Shown piece after piece: positions 52,888 through 61,780 of a DNA stretch of 64,000 nucleotides (within the stretch, counting starts at the first letter, position 1; each line of letters opens with the position of its first letter). A program made the position numbers and the translations under genes. This DNA comes from Chitinophaga parva (lineage in GTDB: Bacteria; Bacteroidota; Bacteroidia; Chitinophagales; Chitinophagaceae): contig NZ_QCYK01000002.1 in NCBI RefSeq assembly GCF_003071345.1, forward strand, positions 992,001-1,056,000. The letters run 5' to 3'. The notes below the pieces were generated by a model, which ran no database searches, was not told the DNA's origin, and was given only the letters and a program-made list of their open reading frames with translations.

Positions 52888-54366
52888 ATGAAGCAAATAT
52901 TTGCATCAGGGATACTTATGTCCCTGCTCTCCACATCTGCCATGGCCCAGGTACAGCCTTTCACCGGCTTTACCAGGCAGGATTTGAAGGATGATTTTAA
53001 ATATGCAGTTGAGCTGCTGAAGCGGCAGCATCCCAATCCTTATAAGTTTACGGATACCGTTACGTTTAACCATAAAATGGATTCCCTGATGAACCGGCTG
53101 GATAAAGATCCGTCGCTGCTAAGCGCTTTACGGTATTCTCCTATACAGTTATTTAATGATGTGCACCTGAAACTGGATTATGATGAGGAGCGTGTGGTGG
53201 ACGCATTGTATGGAATGAATCACTTTCCGCTGGCCACCACCACTTTTAAAGACAGGATCATTGTGAATGCCAAAGGAGAAACCATTCCTTTCGGTGCGGA
53301 GATATTGAGTATTAATAAAATGCCCGCCGCAAAGCTGCTCAGTGAGATCGGCTACGCCACTTATAGCGATGGCTTCATCAGAACGGGCGCCGATCGCACC
53401 GCCACAAACCTTAGTTTGTTCATCAGCCTCATTTTCCCGGAAGCCGCCAGCTACGACGTAGTATACAAGGAGTATGGGGCTAAAAATTCCACTACGGTAA
53501 ACCTGAAAGCGGTAGACGCTAAAACCGGCTACCACAACCGGATCCTGGGAGAGCTGCCCTTTAATAGTTTCCTGAAACGTGCCTATATAACGAAGGAATA
53601 CCAGGAGCAGGAATCTACCGCCATCCTCACCGTGCTTACATTCATGCTGCAGGAAAATGCGATGTACAAAGAGTTGAGCGATTTTTTCGCGGAAGTGAAA
53701 AAACGCAATATCAGCAACGTTATCATCGATATCCGGTCCAACGGGGGCGGCAACCCGAATATGTCTGCGTTGCTGTATTCCTTTGTGGCCTTACGCCCGT
53801 TCGACAATGTTTTCAATTACCGCACCAAGAACATACAAATGCATGATCCGGAAAACCTGTTGAATAGTTACGGAACCAAAATGGGAGAGGAGGAAGTAAA
53901 ACAGACCGAGAACTTCCTTAAACAACGGTTCGATTACGACAGCACAAAAGGGTTTTACTATGGCAATGCACGCCTGACGGAAGGTTCCATTTCCAACTAC
54001 CCGCCCGATAAGAATAGCTTTAAAGGGAATGTGTATGTGCTGATCAGCGGTGGCACGGTAAGCGCGGCCACCTACTTTGCTGCGCTGGTTAAAAATAACA
54101 AGCGCGGTGTGCTGGTGGGCACCGAAACCGGTAGCGGAGAGGCTTCCACTACGGCGGCCTGGTTCAATACGTATACGCTGCCTAAAACAAAAAGTAAGTT
54201 GACTGTTCCGATGAGCGAAGTATATTTTATGAAAGCGAAGGAGGATAAAGGGAGGGGGTGTGTGCCGGATAAGGAGTTGACGTTTGAGGCATTTGAGGAG
54301 TATATCCATGCAGGAAAAGATCCGGAGATTCAGTATACATTGGATTTGATTCGAGGCAGGAAGTGA
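52888..54366 (+). CDS. Secreted S41 family peptidase (C-terminal processing type)
   Basis: 492 residues with a signal peptide (GILMSLLSTSAMAQ). The S41 core contains VIIDIRSNGGGNP near residue 280 and the nucleophile region LISGGTVSAATYFAALV, with the Ser of TVSAAT, and VGTETGSGEAST after it. A PDZ-like segment (~residues 115-170) may sit before the core. It acts in the periplasm on protein C-termini or peptides. It is the last gene of the SusCD-ABC-MutS operon and is followed by two hairpins. Its substrate could be the ligand imported by SusCD or exported by the ABC pair. Confidence 0.9.
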   Translation: MKQIFASGILMSLLSTSAMAQVQPFTGFTRQDLKDDFKYAVELLKRQHPNPYKFTDTVTFNHKMDSLMNRLDKDPSLLSALRYSPIQLFNDVHLKLDYDEERVVDALYGMNHFPLATTTFKDRIIVNAKGETIPFGAEILSINKMPAAKLLSEIGYATYSDGFIRTGADRTATNLSLFISLIFPEAASYDVVYKEYGAKNSTTVNLKAVDAKTGYHNRILGELPFNSFLKRAYITKEYQEQESTAILTVLTFMLQENAMYKELSDFFAEVKKRNISNVIIDIRSNGGGNPNMSALLYSFVALRPFDNVFNYRTKNIQMHDPENLLNSYGTKMGEEEVKQTENFLKQRFDYDSTKGFYYGNARLTEGSISNYPPDKNSFKGNVYVLISGGTVSAATYFAALVKNNKRGVLVGTETGSGEASTTAAWFNTYTLPKTKSKLTVPMSEVYFMKAKEDKGRGCVPDKELTFEAFEEYIHAGKDPEIQYTLDLIRGRK

Positions 54367-54406
54367 TGAGATTTTTTATACTTAAACGGAAGTCAGGTAC
54401 CCGGAC

Positions 54407-54442
54407 AAAAGAGGGTTGTCTCGTTTGAGACAACCTCTTTTT
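54407..54442 (+). terminator. Terminator after the S41 gene
   Basis: An 11-bp stem with one bulge (54411-54422 with 54427-54437), a tight loop and a T run. It ends the large operon. Confidence 0.88.
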
Positions 54443-54443
54443 G

Positions 54444-54484
54444 CACAAAATTGTGGGCTTTCAGCCAAGCCCATAAATTTTGTG
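54444..54484. repeat. Second hairpin after the S41 gene
   Basis: CACAAAATT (54444-54452) pairs with AATTTTGTG (54476-54484), and TGGGCTT (54454-54460) pairs with AAGCCCA (54467-54473), giving a 16-bp stem with a small bulge. It begins directly after the terminator and may serve the terpene synthase transcript from the other side. Confidence 0.65.
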
Positions 54485-54542
54485 TATCCCGACACTGTAT
54501 CTTTTACCTGCCCTCGCATAAACTCCCATACTTTTCCGGTGG

Positions 54543-55523
54543 CTATACCCCGTGACCATATTCGGGTTTAGGAAACTCACCCGGTGCTTTGTAACGCGTA
54601 GAGCGACCCTTATGATACCATGCTCCCAAACCGGAAATCATCAAAGTCATATAGTGAACAAACCGGTCAATGTCTTTTTGGTATGAGCCGAAGTCGGGAA
54701 GATTGTTTTGTAGTTCTACAAATTCTGCTACATAATCGTCGTGTATACGCATTGCCTCAGTTAAGGCCTCTTCTATTGAGATCTTATATTGATGTTTGAT
54801 TACAAGAATTACGTTGAGCACCTCAGTAGCGACCGCCAGCTCTTTTTCTATCGATGCAAAGTCATTCTGGATCGCCATAATGCGGCACATGAGCATTTTC
54901 AATCGCTTGATAACCGGATGCCTTGAAATATGGTCGGGTACAATAAAATTAATGGAAGGCTCGACCGGGTCTCCATATGGATACATGGAGATTGAATATT
55001 CACGGATCAGCAACAGGTTATTTAAAGTGGGGAATTGCATGGATAGTTTGTAAGGTGTTTCTTCCATGATTCCGTACGTAGTATAATCATAGAAAGATTG
55101 CGCCCAGCGTTGAAACCAGTTATTATTAACATAGGGGCGGAATTCTTCCCTGCTCAAAGCGACCTGTCTTAATAGCCCAATATCATCCGGCCTGGGATTC
55201 TCGCCAAGCATTACCGCTATGATATGATCCCGGATACCGGCCAATTCATTAACCGGGCAAATTTCATGGTAATCATCGTATAACGTTAACCATATCATAA
55301 ACCTGGCAATGGGGCGTATTTGCTCAATGCTCCTTGCACCCGGGAACATGTATGATGTTGCCTGTGCTAAGCCATGCCCCTTGTATTTACGCCTTGTTGT
55401 TTCGGACATGAACGTATAATCCGTGTCGATCCAGTTAATTTCCTCTTGGTTGAATGATTCAGCGAACGGGCCAACTTCATATGGCCAGGGGTATTGCAAA
55501 ACAGGAACATCTTTTTGTTTCAT
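54543..55523 (-). CDS. Class I terpene synthase, second in tandem
   Basis: 326 residues of the bacterial class I terpene cyclase fold. The aspartate-rich metal motif is TLYDDYHE near residue 80, the NSE motif is NDFASIEKE near residue 219 and the RY pair is in STRYKAPG near the end. These bind Mg2+ and ionise a prenyl diphosphate. Length fits sesquiterpene or diterpene cyclases. It lies 92 bases after its paralogue and is probably co-transcribed. No prenyl-transferase or P450 is adjacent, so the product is likely an unmodified hydrocarbon or alcohol. Confidence 0.88.
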   Translation of the reverse strand: MKQKDVPVLQYPWPYEVGPFAESFNQEEINWIDTDYTFMSETTRRKYKGHGLAQATSYMFPGARSIEQIRPIARFMIWLTLYDDYHEICPVNELAGIRDHIIAVMLGENPRPDDIGLLRQVALSREEFRPYVNNNWFQRWAQSFYDYTTYGIMEETPYKLSMQFPTLNNLLLIREYSISMYPYGDPVEPSINFIVPDHISRHPVIKRLKMLMCRIMAIQNDFASIEKELAVATEVLNVILVIKHQYKISIEEALTEAMRIHDDYVAEFVELQNNLPDFGSYQKDIDRFVHYMTLMISGLGAWYHKGRSTRYKAPGEFPKPEYGHGV

Positions 55524-55615
55524 GCTAAAAATTTATAATTATTAGAAAATGTGGAGGTACAATTGGCTTTCACTGACTAATGTCGTATTGCAGGTGATCT
55601 TGCGAGCTGATGGCT

Positions 55616-56617
55616 TCAACTGCCGACTTTACTGTTTTTTTGTTTGATGGTTTCGAGAGATGGGAACCCCTCCTTGCTATTGTAGCGCGGTAAGTTAAAA
55701 GAAACGGCTTTCCAGCCGCTGAGCGTCATACTGATATAGTGTATGCGATTTACTACCAGGTCATGCCAGCGGCCAAAATCAGGCAGAAAGGACTGAAGGT
55801 GTATGAACTCTCTCAGGTATTCGTTATGAATACGTAAGTCCTCTAAACAAGCTTCTTCAAGGGAAAGATTCCGGTTATGCTGAATTGCCTTCACCACGTT
55901 ATAATATATGCCGCCTGTAGCTTCATCTTTTATCACCGACTGTACCTCATTAAAGCATACCATCATCCGTATGGCAAGTGAAATAATGCGTTGTATTACC
56001 GGATGATCGTGTATCTCATCCGGTAAGGGCTGTTCAGTTTCTATGTCTGTCAGCTCCAGAAAGGGCCGGAGGCACAGGGAGTCTTCCCGGATGGCCAGGC
56101 ATTCCTCAATACCCGGGAAAGTTCTCCTGGTTTTATAAGCTATTTCTTGTTCAAGCCCGCTGAAATACCTGCTGAGAGCGACAACAAAACGCTGCAATGA
56201 CGTTGGGGAGAGGTATTTTAATAGTTCTTCCCTTAAAGAGGATAATAGCTGACCAAGTGGCAGGCCGGATTTCTCCGCGGTTACCGTTCCATTCAATATT
56301 GCAATGGTCTGTGTGTGAACCAGCCGTATCTCTTCAGGGGTGACCTCTTCGTACATGTCGTCATTATAGAGCGTCCAGAGCATGAAGCGACATACAGATT
56401 GTAGTCGTTCGTAGCTCGCCGTAGGAAACCATTGAGAGGCAATGTGCGCTGTTTTTGTTTTCTTGTACTTTAACCTCGTAGATTCGTCGTTATAATATAA
56501 CCAGCGGTATTCTTTGTCTATCCACTCGTTGTTTGTTACTTCCTGAAGTGCCTCTGAAAAGGGATTTTTAAGTGTGGGGAACGGATACCGAAATTTGGAA
56601 AGCATTTCTAAATTCAT
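55616..56617 (-). CDS. Class I terpene synthase, first in tandem, with altered metal motif
   Basis: 333 residues. The aspartate-rich motif reads TLYNDDMYEE near residue 84, and the NSE motif reads FNEVQSVIKDE near residue 226, with Glu where Asp follows Asn in the usual ND form. The RY pair is in LPRYNSKEG. The rest follows the cyclase fold. The altered NSE and Asp motifs suggest an unusual substrate or product, or reduced activity. The two synthases share layout but are strongly diverged. Confidence 0.85.
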   Translation of the reverse strand: MNLEMLSKFRYPFPTLKNPFSEALQEVTNNEWIDKEYRWLYYNDESTRLKYKKTKTAHIASQWFPTASYERLQSVCRFMLWTLYNDDMYEEVTPEEIRLVHTQTIAILNGTVTAEKSGLPLGQLLSSLREELLKYLSPTSLQRFVVALSRYFSGLEQEIAYKTRRTFPGIEECLAIREDSLCLRPFLELTDIETEQPLPDEIHDHPVIQRIISLAIRMMVCFNEVQSVIKDEATGGIYYNVVKAIQHNRNLSLEEACLEDLRIHNEYLREFIHLQSFLPDFGRWHDLVVNRIHYISMTLSGWKAVSFNLPRYNSKEGFPSLETIKQKNSKVGS

Positions 56618-57118
56618 GGTTACGTAACATATTTAAGGGTTAATGATAAGAGATCAATGCTGCTGGGAGTTTAAATTTGAAATAGGGGATGGGTAGATAC
56701 TGAATTTGAAAATGGACGATTTATTTGAGACTATTTTGACCTGGCAAGCTGATTTTAACGGTTGAAATTGTGGGTTAAAAAGCCGCTGAATTGAAGTTAA
56801 CTTCCGTTCCATGATATACCACCGCAGTGGCGCACAAATTGGGGGCTTAAAATGATGGCCTGTTGGTCTCCGGTCAGCGATTGGTTGGGGTCGGTTGGTT
56901 TGGGGAGGCAGTTGAAGTTCCCTGGGGCTAGCATTGGCCAGGGATTATGGCATGGCTGTTAAGTTCACCTGCCGGATGATGATACGATTCCGCATTATTT
57001 AACGAATTTACGAAATGTCGTAAACGAGCTATCCTTTCTTTGTTTTATAAGTAGTTGATTTTTAATAAATTAATTCTTGGCGTGCAAATAGTATAGACAC
57101 CAGTCTAAAATTTCCAAC
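56618..57118. other. 500-base gap before the alpha/beta hydrolase
   Basis: No gene is seen on either strand. The left part is AT-rich and should hold the promoter of the terpene synthase pair. The right end holds the TetR-type operator at 57094-57107. Confidence 0.6.
57094..57107 (+). promoter_or_regulatory. TetR-type operator before the alpha/beta hydrolase
   Basis: TAGAC (57094-57098) and GTCTA (57103-57107) form a perfect inverted repeat around a four-base spacer. TAGAC-N-GTCTA is a classic TetR-family half-site pair. It ends 11 bases before the ATG, so bound repressor would block the start of transcription or translation. No TetR gene is in the window. Confidence 0.6.
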
Positions 57119-57937
57119 ATGAAATTCACAGTAAAAGACGGCACTGAAATTTACTACAAGGACTGGGGCACCGGGCAGCCCATTGTATTCCACCACGGCT
57201 GGCCTTTGTCCAGCGACGATTGGGATGCACAAATGATGTTCTTCCTGCAACATGGTTACCGCGTGATAGCCCATGACCGCCGCGGCCACGGCCGGTCCAC
57301 CCAGGTATCAGAAGGCCATGACATGGAAACCTACATCTCAGACGCAGCCCAGCTCTACGACCACCTGGGTCTGCAGAACGCCATCCACGTGGGCCATTCT
57401 ACGGGCGGGGGCGAAGTGATCGCCTACACAGCAAGATATGGAAAAGGTAAAGTGGCAAAAGCGGTGTTGATCAGCGCTGTAACGCCATTGATGCTCAAAA
57501 CAGATAAGAACACCGATGGCGTGCCTTTAGCTGTATTCGACGATATCCGCCAGGGTACCGGTTTTAACCGCGCGCAGTTTTACCAGGACCTCACCATTCC
57601 CTTCTACGGTTATAACCGCGAGGGCGCAAAGATCTCCCAGGGTGTGCGCGACAACTGGTGGCGCCAGGGTATGATGGGCAGTGTAAAAGCCCATTATGAC
57701 GGTATCAAGGCGTTTTCAGAAACGGATTTTACAGAAGACCTGAAAAGCGTTGACATTCCCGTACTGGTACTGCATGGGGAAGACGACCAGATCGTGCCCT
57801 ATGCCAATGCGGCGCCTAAAGCGGTGAAACTGCTGAAGAATGGAAAACTGATCTCCTACCCGGGCTTCCCGCACGGCATGCCTACTACGGAAGCTGCCAC
57901 CATCAATGCGGATATCCTGGCGTTCATCAAAGGCTGA
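57119..57937 (+). CDS. Alpha/beta hydrolase (non-heme chloroperoxidase/arylesterase type)
   Basis: 272 residues. The nucleophile elbow is GHSTGGGE near residue 98, the Asp is in HGEDDQIVP near residue 223 and the His in GFPHGMP near residue 252. The opening FTVKDGTEIYYKDWGTG and HDRRGHGRS are diagnostic for the cofactor-free chloroperoxidase/perhydrolase and arylesterase group. It hydrolyses esters and can carry out perhydrolysis. No signal peptide; cytosolic. The operator upstream suggests induction by a small molecule or toxic ester. A strong terminator follows. Confidence 0.92.
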   Translation: MKFTVKDGTEIYYKDWGTGQPIVFHHGWPLSSDDWDAQMMFFLQHGYRVIAHDRRGHGRSTQVSEGHDMETYISDAAQLYDHLGLQNAIHVGHSTGGGEVIAYTARYGKGKVAKAVLISAVTPLMLKTDKNTDGVPLAVFDDIRQGTGFNRAQFYQDLTIPFYGYNREGAKISQGVRDNWWRQGMMGSVKAHYDGIKAFSETDFTEDLKSVDIPVLVLHGEDDQIVPYANAAPKAVKLLKNGKLISYPGFPHGMPTTEAATINADILAFIKG

Positions 57938-57955
57938 TCATCTGCTTTATAAAAT

Positions 57956-57987
57956 GGAAAGGGCGTTCGTCAGGAACGCCCTTTCCT
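57956..57987. terminator. Bidirectional terminator between convergent genes
   Basis: A perfect 13-bp stem (57956-57968 with 57974-57986). The right arm abuts the GH2 stop codon, so the same hairpin ends both transcripts. Confidence 0.9.
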
Positions 57988-60565
57988 ATTGCTTTACAGT
58001 ATTGATCCGCAAATCAGCATTCCCCAGTCCCTTGGAACTTGCTGTCACCGTAATAATACCTCCACCACGCTCCGCCTGCACCAGCACAGATGCAATACCA
58101 CCCCGCACCGTTACCACGGCCGGGCTGATCATCCTGCCATTACCCCGCACACTAAACGCCACCTGCGTTGCATTATCCGTACAAATAACAGTGCCATTCG
58201 CATCCATAACCCGTGCATGCACAAATACTGCATCTGCACCATCCGCCTGCAACGGGATGCCTTCCGTATCATCCTGCAGCCCTACCCGGGTAGCTTCACC
58301 AGGTGAGTGAACAACCTGCTCTGCCACCGGTTTGCCCTTGATATACCCCACCGCTTTCAACGTGCCTGGTTGCCAGCGTATATCCGTAAACGTGAAAGGT
58401 GGATGCGCTAAATGCCTGGCATTGCCTCCATCAAAAGGATGGCCACCTTTATCAAAATCACCATACTCCGTATCAGGGCCATGATCCGGCTGTTGCTGCC
58501 GGATGAGTGTATCGTTCCTGTACAATGCTACCGCATCACAATTGGCATACACCACCACTTTCCCGGGCTGGTCCGCCGGCGTCCACCAGTTAGCGATATA
58601 CACCATCGGCTTATTGGCCGCACCAAAAACCGGTTGCAGCGCGGGCAACTGGCTCCGGAAAAAATAATAGCTGAATTTAGGAATGCGGTAAATATCCACA
58701 GAGCCCCAGTTGGAAGTAGTATTATGCGTAGCCTCAAACCCGTCATAGAATGCCCAGGTGGCATCGCCAATGGTCCAGGGATAATACTGCGGGCCGGAAA
58801 GCAGGTTATGTTCCCATTGAAAGTTCCAGGCACTTTGCAACAAGGCCTGTTCACCATCCGCCCGGGTCACGCGCGTGGTAGAGCGGTCTCCACCAAATTC
58901 ATAATCACCATACTCCCGGACAAAACCTGGTTGTTCCGGCTGTACATCCTGCGGCCTTCCAAACGGATCTTCCCAGCTATTGTAGGGCACATCCCAGGCG
59001 GTATGTTTGGCGGCATATGTATCGCCGGCAGTGAAGAAATTATCGCCCGGGTATTCTTCATGGGCAACCCGTGAAGAAGCGATCCGGAAGCTGTCTGCCG
59101 GGTAGGTTTCATTCAGGCTCACTTCCCACATCACTACGGACGGGTGGTTGCGGTCGCGCCGGATCATCTGCCGGATGTCTGAGAACACCCGTTGCGAAAA
59201 CACCTCGTTGGCATTAAAGAATTGCCAGCCCGGGATAGGATCGCCCAGCATCAGCCCAATGGAATCACAAAAGGTGTACACAGACGGGTCCTGCGGGTAG
59301 TGGGATAAGCGCACAAAATTGAACCCTGCTTCCTTGATCCGCTTCAGGTCGCGCTGCTGCATGGCCGCTGTAAGGGCATTGCCCACAAACGGGAAATCCT
59401 GGTGCCGGTTAGTGCCCACAATGCGCAGCGGCCGGTCATTCAGCTCAAACCCACCTGCACGGGTATACGAAAGTTTACGGATGCCCACCTGCTGGCGCAT
59501 TTCATCCACCAGCCGCTTGTTTTGCCACACTTCCGTAACCACGGTGTAAAGGTGAGGTGCATCCGGCGACCAAAGTGCAGGATGCGGCACCGTGATGGAT
59601 TGCGTGGTATCTGTCGTAGCACCGCCGGCTATTGTCATTTTTACCACACTGGTTAAGCGGGCCTTCGTGGCGGAATTGATCAACGTTTGCTTTAAAATAA
59701 CCGGGGATGATTGTGCAGCTAGGTTTTTTAGCTGTGTGCGGATCACTACTTCGGCACTGCGTGCGGAGATGTGCTGCGGCCGTACAAAAACACCGCCACC
59801 CGCCACGGTGTTGGCATCTGTTGGATCGGTGATAAATATTTTGTCCGTCGTTACCAGCCATGCACCGCGGTAAATACCGCTCCAGTACAAAAAGCCCATG
59901 CGTGCCAAAGGCTTACCCGGTGGCACGTTAACATTATCCCGGTTGTCCACCCTTACAATGATCTCATTGGCGCCGTCATGCACGTTGCCATCTAAGGGAA
60001 CATTAAAAGGAAGGTACCCCCCCGCATGCTGGGTGATGAACCGCCCGTTGATCCAGGCGGTGGCTGTATGCATGGCGCCTTCAAACCGGATGTAGTTGTG
60101 TTTATCCGCGCTGCCGGGCGGAAGATGGAATGTCTTGCGGTAATAACAGATCCCGGTGAATCCATTTACATTAGGATTGAGCTCCTGCTCATACCGGGCA
60201 GGGTGGGGCAATGAAATGGGCTCCCAGCCAGCTTGCGCTATTGCCGGGTATTCCACGGAAAATCCATACAGCGCTTCCCGTGTTTCCTGCGCACGGATGC
60301 TGTCTGCCGGCAACCGCTTACTGGTAACCGTTTCCTGGTTGAACTGCGATACGAACGAATTGCCGTTCCGGGTATTGACCGCCCTTTTTAACTGCTGTGC
60401 GGAATCTATCCGGAACAGTTCCCAGTCGTTGTTAAAATTAATGACCTGCCGGCTGTTGGTTTGCGCTTGGGCTGCTGTTAGCATTGCCAGCAGTGGCAGG
60501 AGGAGTGCAAAGGTGCGTGTGGCCCGTTCCGGGCGTTTATGGCGTAGTATATTCACGTGTGTCAT
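57986..60565 (-). CDS. GH2 family glycoside hydrolase (beta-galactosidase-like), secreted
   Basis: 859 residues from the ATG at 60563-60565 (MTHVNILRHK); an upstream frame to 60694 is not family-like. A signal peptide ends at AQAQ. The sugar-binding jelly roll, immunoglobulin-like domain and TIM barrel follow in order. The acid/base Glu is in SLNETYP and the nucleophile Glu in VREYGDYEFG. C-terminal Ig-like domains of the GH2 type close the chain. It removes terminal beta-linked sugars in the periplasm. Exact sugar unknown; beta-galactoside is the usual call. Confidence 0.9.
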   Translation of the reverse strand: MTHVNILRHKRPERATRTFALLLPLLAMLTAAQAQTNSRQVINFNNDWELFRIDSAQQLKRAVNTRNGNSFVSQFNQETVTSKRLPADSIRAQETREALYGFSVEYPAIAQAGWEPISLPHPARYEQELNPNVNGFTGICYYRKTFHLPPGSADKHNYIRFEGAMHTATAWINGRFITQHAGGYLPFNVPLDGNVHDGANEIIVRVDNRDNVNVPPGKPLARMGFLYWSGIYRGAWLVTTDKIFITDPTDANTVAGGGVFVRPQHISARSAEVVIRTQLKNLAAQSSPVILKQTLINSATKARLTSVVKMTIAGGATTDTTQSITVPHPALWSPDAPHLYTVVTEVWQNKRLVDEMRQQVGIRKLSYTRAGGFELNDRPLRIVGTNRHQDFPFVGNALTAAMQQRDLKRIKEAGFNFVRLSHYPQDPSVYTFCDSIGLMLGDPIPGWQFFNANEVFSQRVFSDIRQMIRRDRNHPSVVMWEVSLNETYPADSFRIASSRVAHEEYPGDNFFTAGDTYAAKHTAWDVPYNSWEDPFGRPQDVQPEQPGFVREYGDYEFGGDRSTTRVTRADGEQALLQSAWNFQWEHNLLSGPQYYPWTIGDATWAFYDGFEATHNTTSNWGSVDIYRIPKFSYYFFRSQLPALQPVFGAANKPMVYIANWWTPADQPGKVVVYANCDAVALYRNDTLIRQQQPDHGPDTEYGDFDKGGHPFDGGNARHLAHPPFTFTDIRWQPGTLKAVGYIKGKPVAEQVVHSPGEATRVGLQDDTEGIPLQADGADAVFVHARVMDANGTVICTDNATQVAFSVRGNGRMISPAVVTVRGGIASVLVQAERGGGIITVTASSKGLGNADLRINTVKQ

Positions 60566-60865
60566 TGATTTCCCTGGTGATGGATGGAAGGTGTCAGCAG
60601 GAAACCTACTGTAAACGGGTGGCTTAAACAACGGCAAACGTTTGCGCCATTTTATAACAACCATCCCGCTGCCGCGAGCTGTTCCGGGGTACACCAGCTA
60701 AAGGCATCCCTTACCTGTCCTTAAAAACTTGTTAAAATTCTTTGGCCCACTTCCAAAATATTCCGTCCATTTTTAATTTGCCCCCGTTCCACCACACTCA
60801 CTGGTAACAACATTCCACTGACATTTTTTGAAAACTATCATTTTATAAATTTTAGTTATTGGATC
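60566..60865. other. 300-base gap between GH2 and NEW3 genes
   Basis: Divergent promoter region with no gene. The 60 bases next to 60866 are AT-rich, as expected for the NEW3 gene promoter, but no exact TTTG-N19-TAnnTTTG pair is visible. Confidence 0.55.
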
Positions 60866-61726
60866 ATGTTAAAAGAATCTCTACCTACCCGCTCGCGCAA
60901 GTCATACTGGACGCGCTACTTGCTATGCATCGTCTTTTTTACAGGGCACACCATGCTGAAGGCGCAGCAACCCGCCTCCGCCCCGGATGCTAAATCCGAA
61001 TTTACCGTCCGGCTGATCAACATCGAAGCGGCGGTCAATGAAACATTCCGCTTCAATGCCACCCTGCACAACGCCGCCACCACGCCCGTGGTCTATGAGC
61101 TGTCTGCCGGTGCACCGCCCGGCTGGATGGTAGCCTTCCGGGTCCAGGGCACACCGGTTACCGCCCTCAACCTGCTGGGCGCAAAATCAGAGGACATCTC
61201 CATTGAAATGAATCCCTCGCCCGGCACCAAGCCTGGTAAGTACACGGTGCCCGTCCGCGCGGTATCCGGCAGGGACACACTGGCCCTGGCACTGGAAGCG
61301 GTGGTGAAAGGAAGCTATGGTGTAGATCTCTCCACGCCCACCGGCCGCCTCAGCGATGACGTTACTTCCGGCGCGCACAAGGAGATCCACCTCACGGTGA
61401 AGAACACGGGTACCCTGCCTTTGAAAGACCTGGACATCTCCGCCCAGTTACCTTCTCAATGGGAATGCACCTTTGACCCGGCCAAGATCACGCAACTGGA
61501 CCCCGACAAGTCGCAGGAGGTGATTGCCAAAATGAGTGTGCCGGACAAAACCATCGCCGGCGACTATGCCACCACTTTCAACGTACGCAACCCGGAAAGC
61601 AATGCGCAAGCTGTTTTCCGCGTTACCGTGAAAACCTCCCTGCTGGCGGGGTGGATCGGCATCCTGGTGATCCTCGCGGCACTGGGCCTGGTGTATTACC
61701 TCATCCGCAGGTACGGCCGCAGGTAA
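60866..61726 (+). CDS. NEW3-domain membrane protein
   Basis: 286 residues. A signal peptide or anchor lies at ~18-32 (YLLCIVFFTGHTML). Two Ig-like beta domains of the NEW3 (alpha-galactosidase-associated) type follow, e.g. HLTVKNTGTLPLKDLDISAQLP, then one C-terminal membrane helix (GWIGILVILAALGLVYYLI) with basic residues after it. The protein would stand in the inner membrane with its Ig domains in the periplasm. It precedes an ABC ATPase and permease and probably belongs to the same exporter. Confidence 0.85.
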   Translation: MLKESLPTRSRKSYWTRYLLCIVFFTGHTMLKAQQPASAPDAKSEFTVRLINIEAAVNETFRFNATLHNAATTPVVYELSAGAPPGWMVAFRVQGTPVTALNLLGAKSEDISIEMNPSPGTKPGKYTVPVRAVSGRDTLALALEAVVKGSYGVDLSTPTGRLSDDVTSGAHKEIHLTVKNTGTLPLKDLDISAQLPSQWECTFDPAKITQLDPDKSQEVIAKMSVPDKTIAGDYATTFNVRNPESNAQAVFRVTVKTSLLAGWIGILVILAALGLVYYLIRRYGRR

Positions 61727-61780
61727 CAGCATGCCTTGTTACACATACATTCCGCAACAACAAAACAGATCATTTTACAG

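Noticed and set aside
39206..54366. Lanthipeptide or other RiPP cluster
   Set aside because: No precursor peptide, LanB/LanC, radical SAM or YcaO gene was found in the operon or its short gaps.
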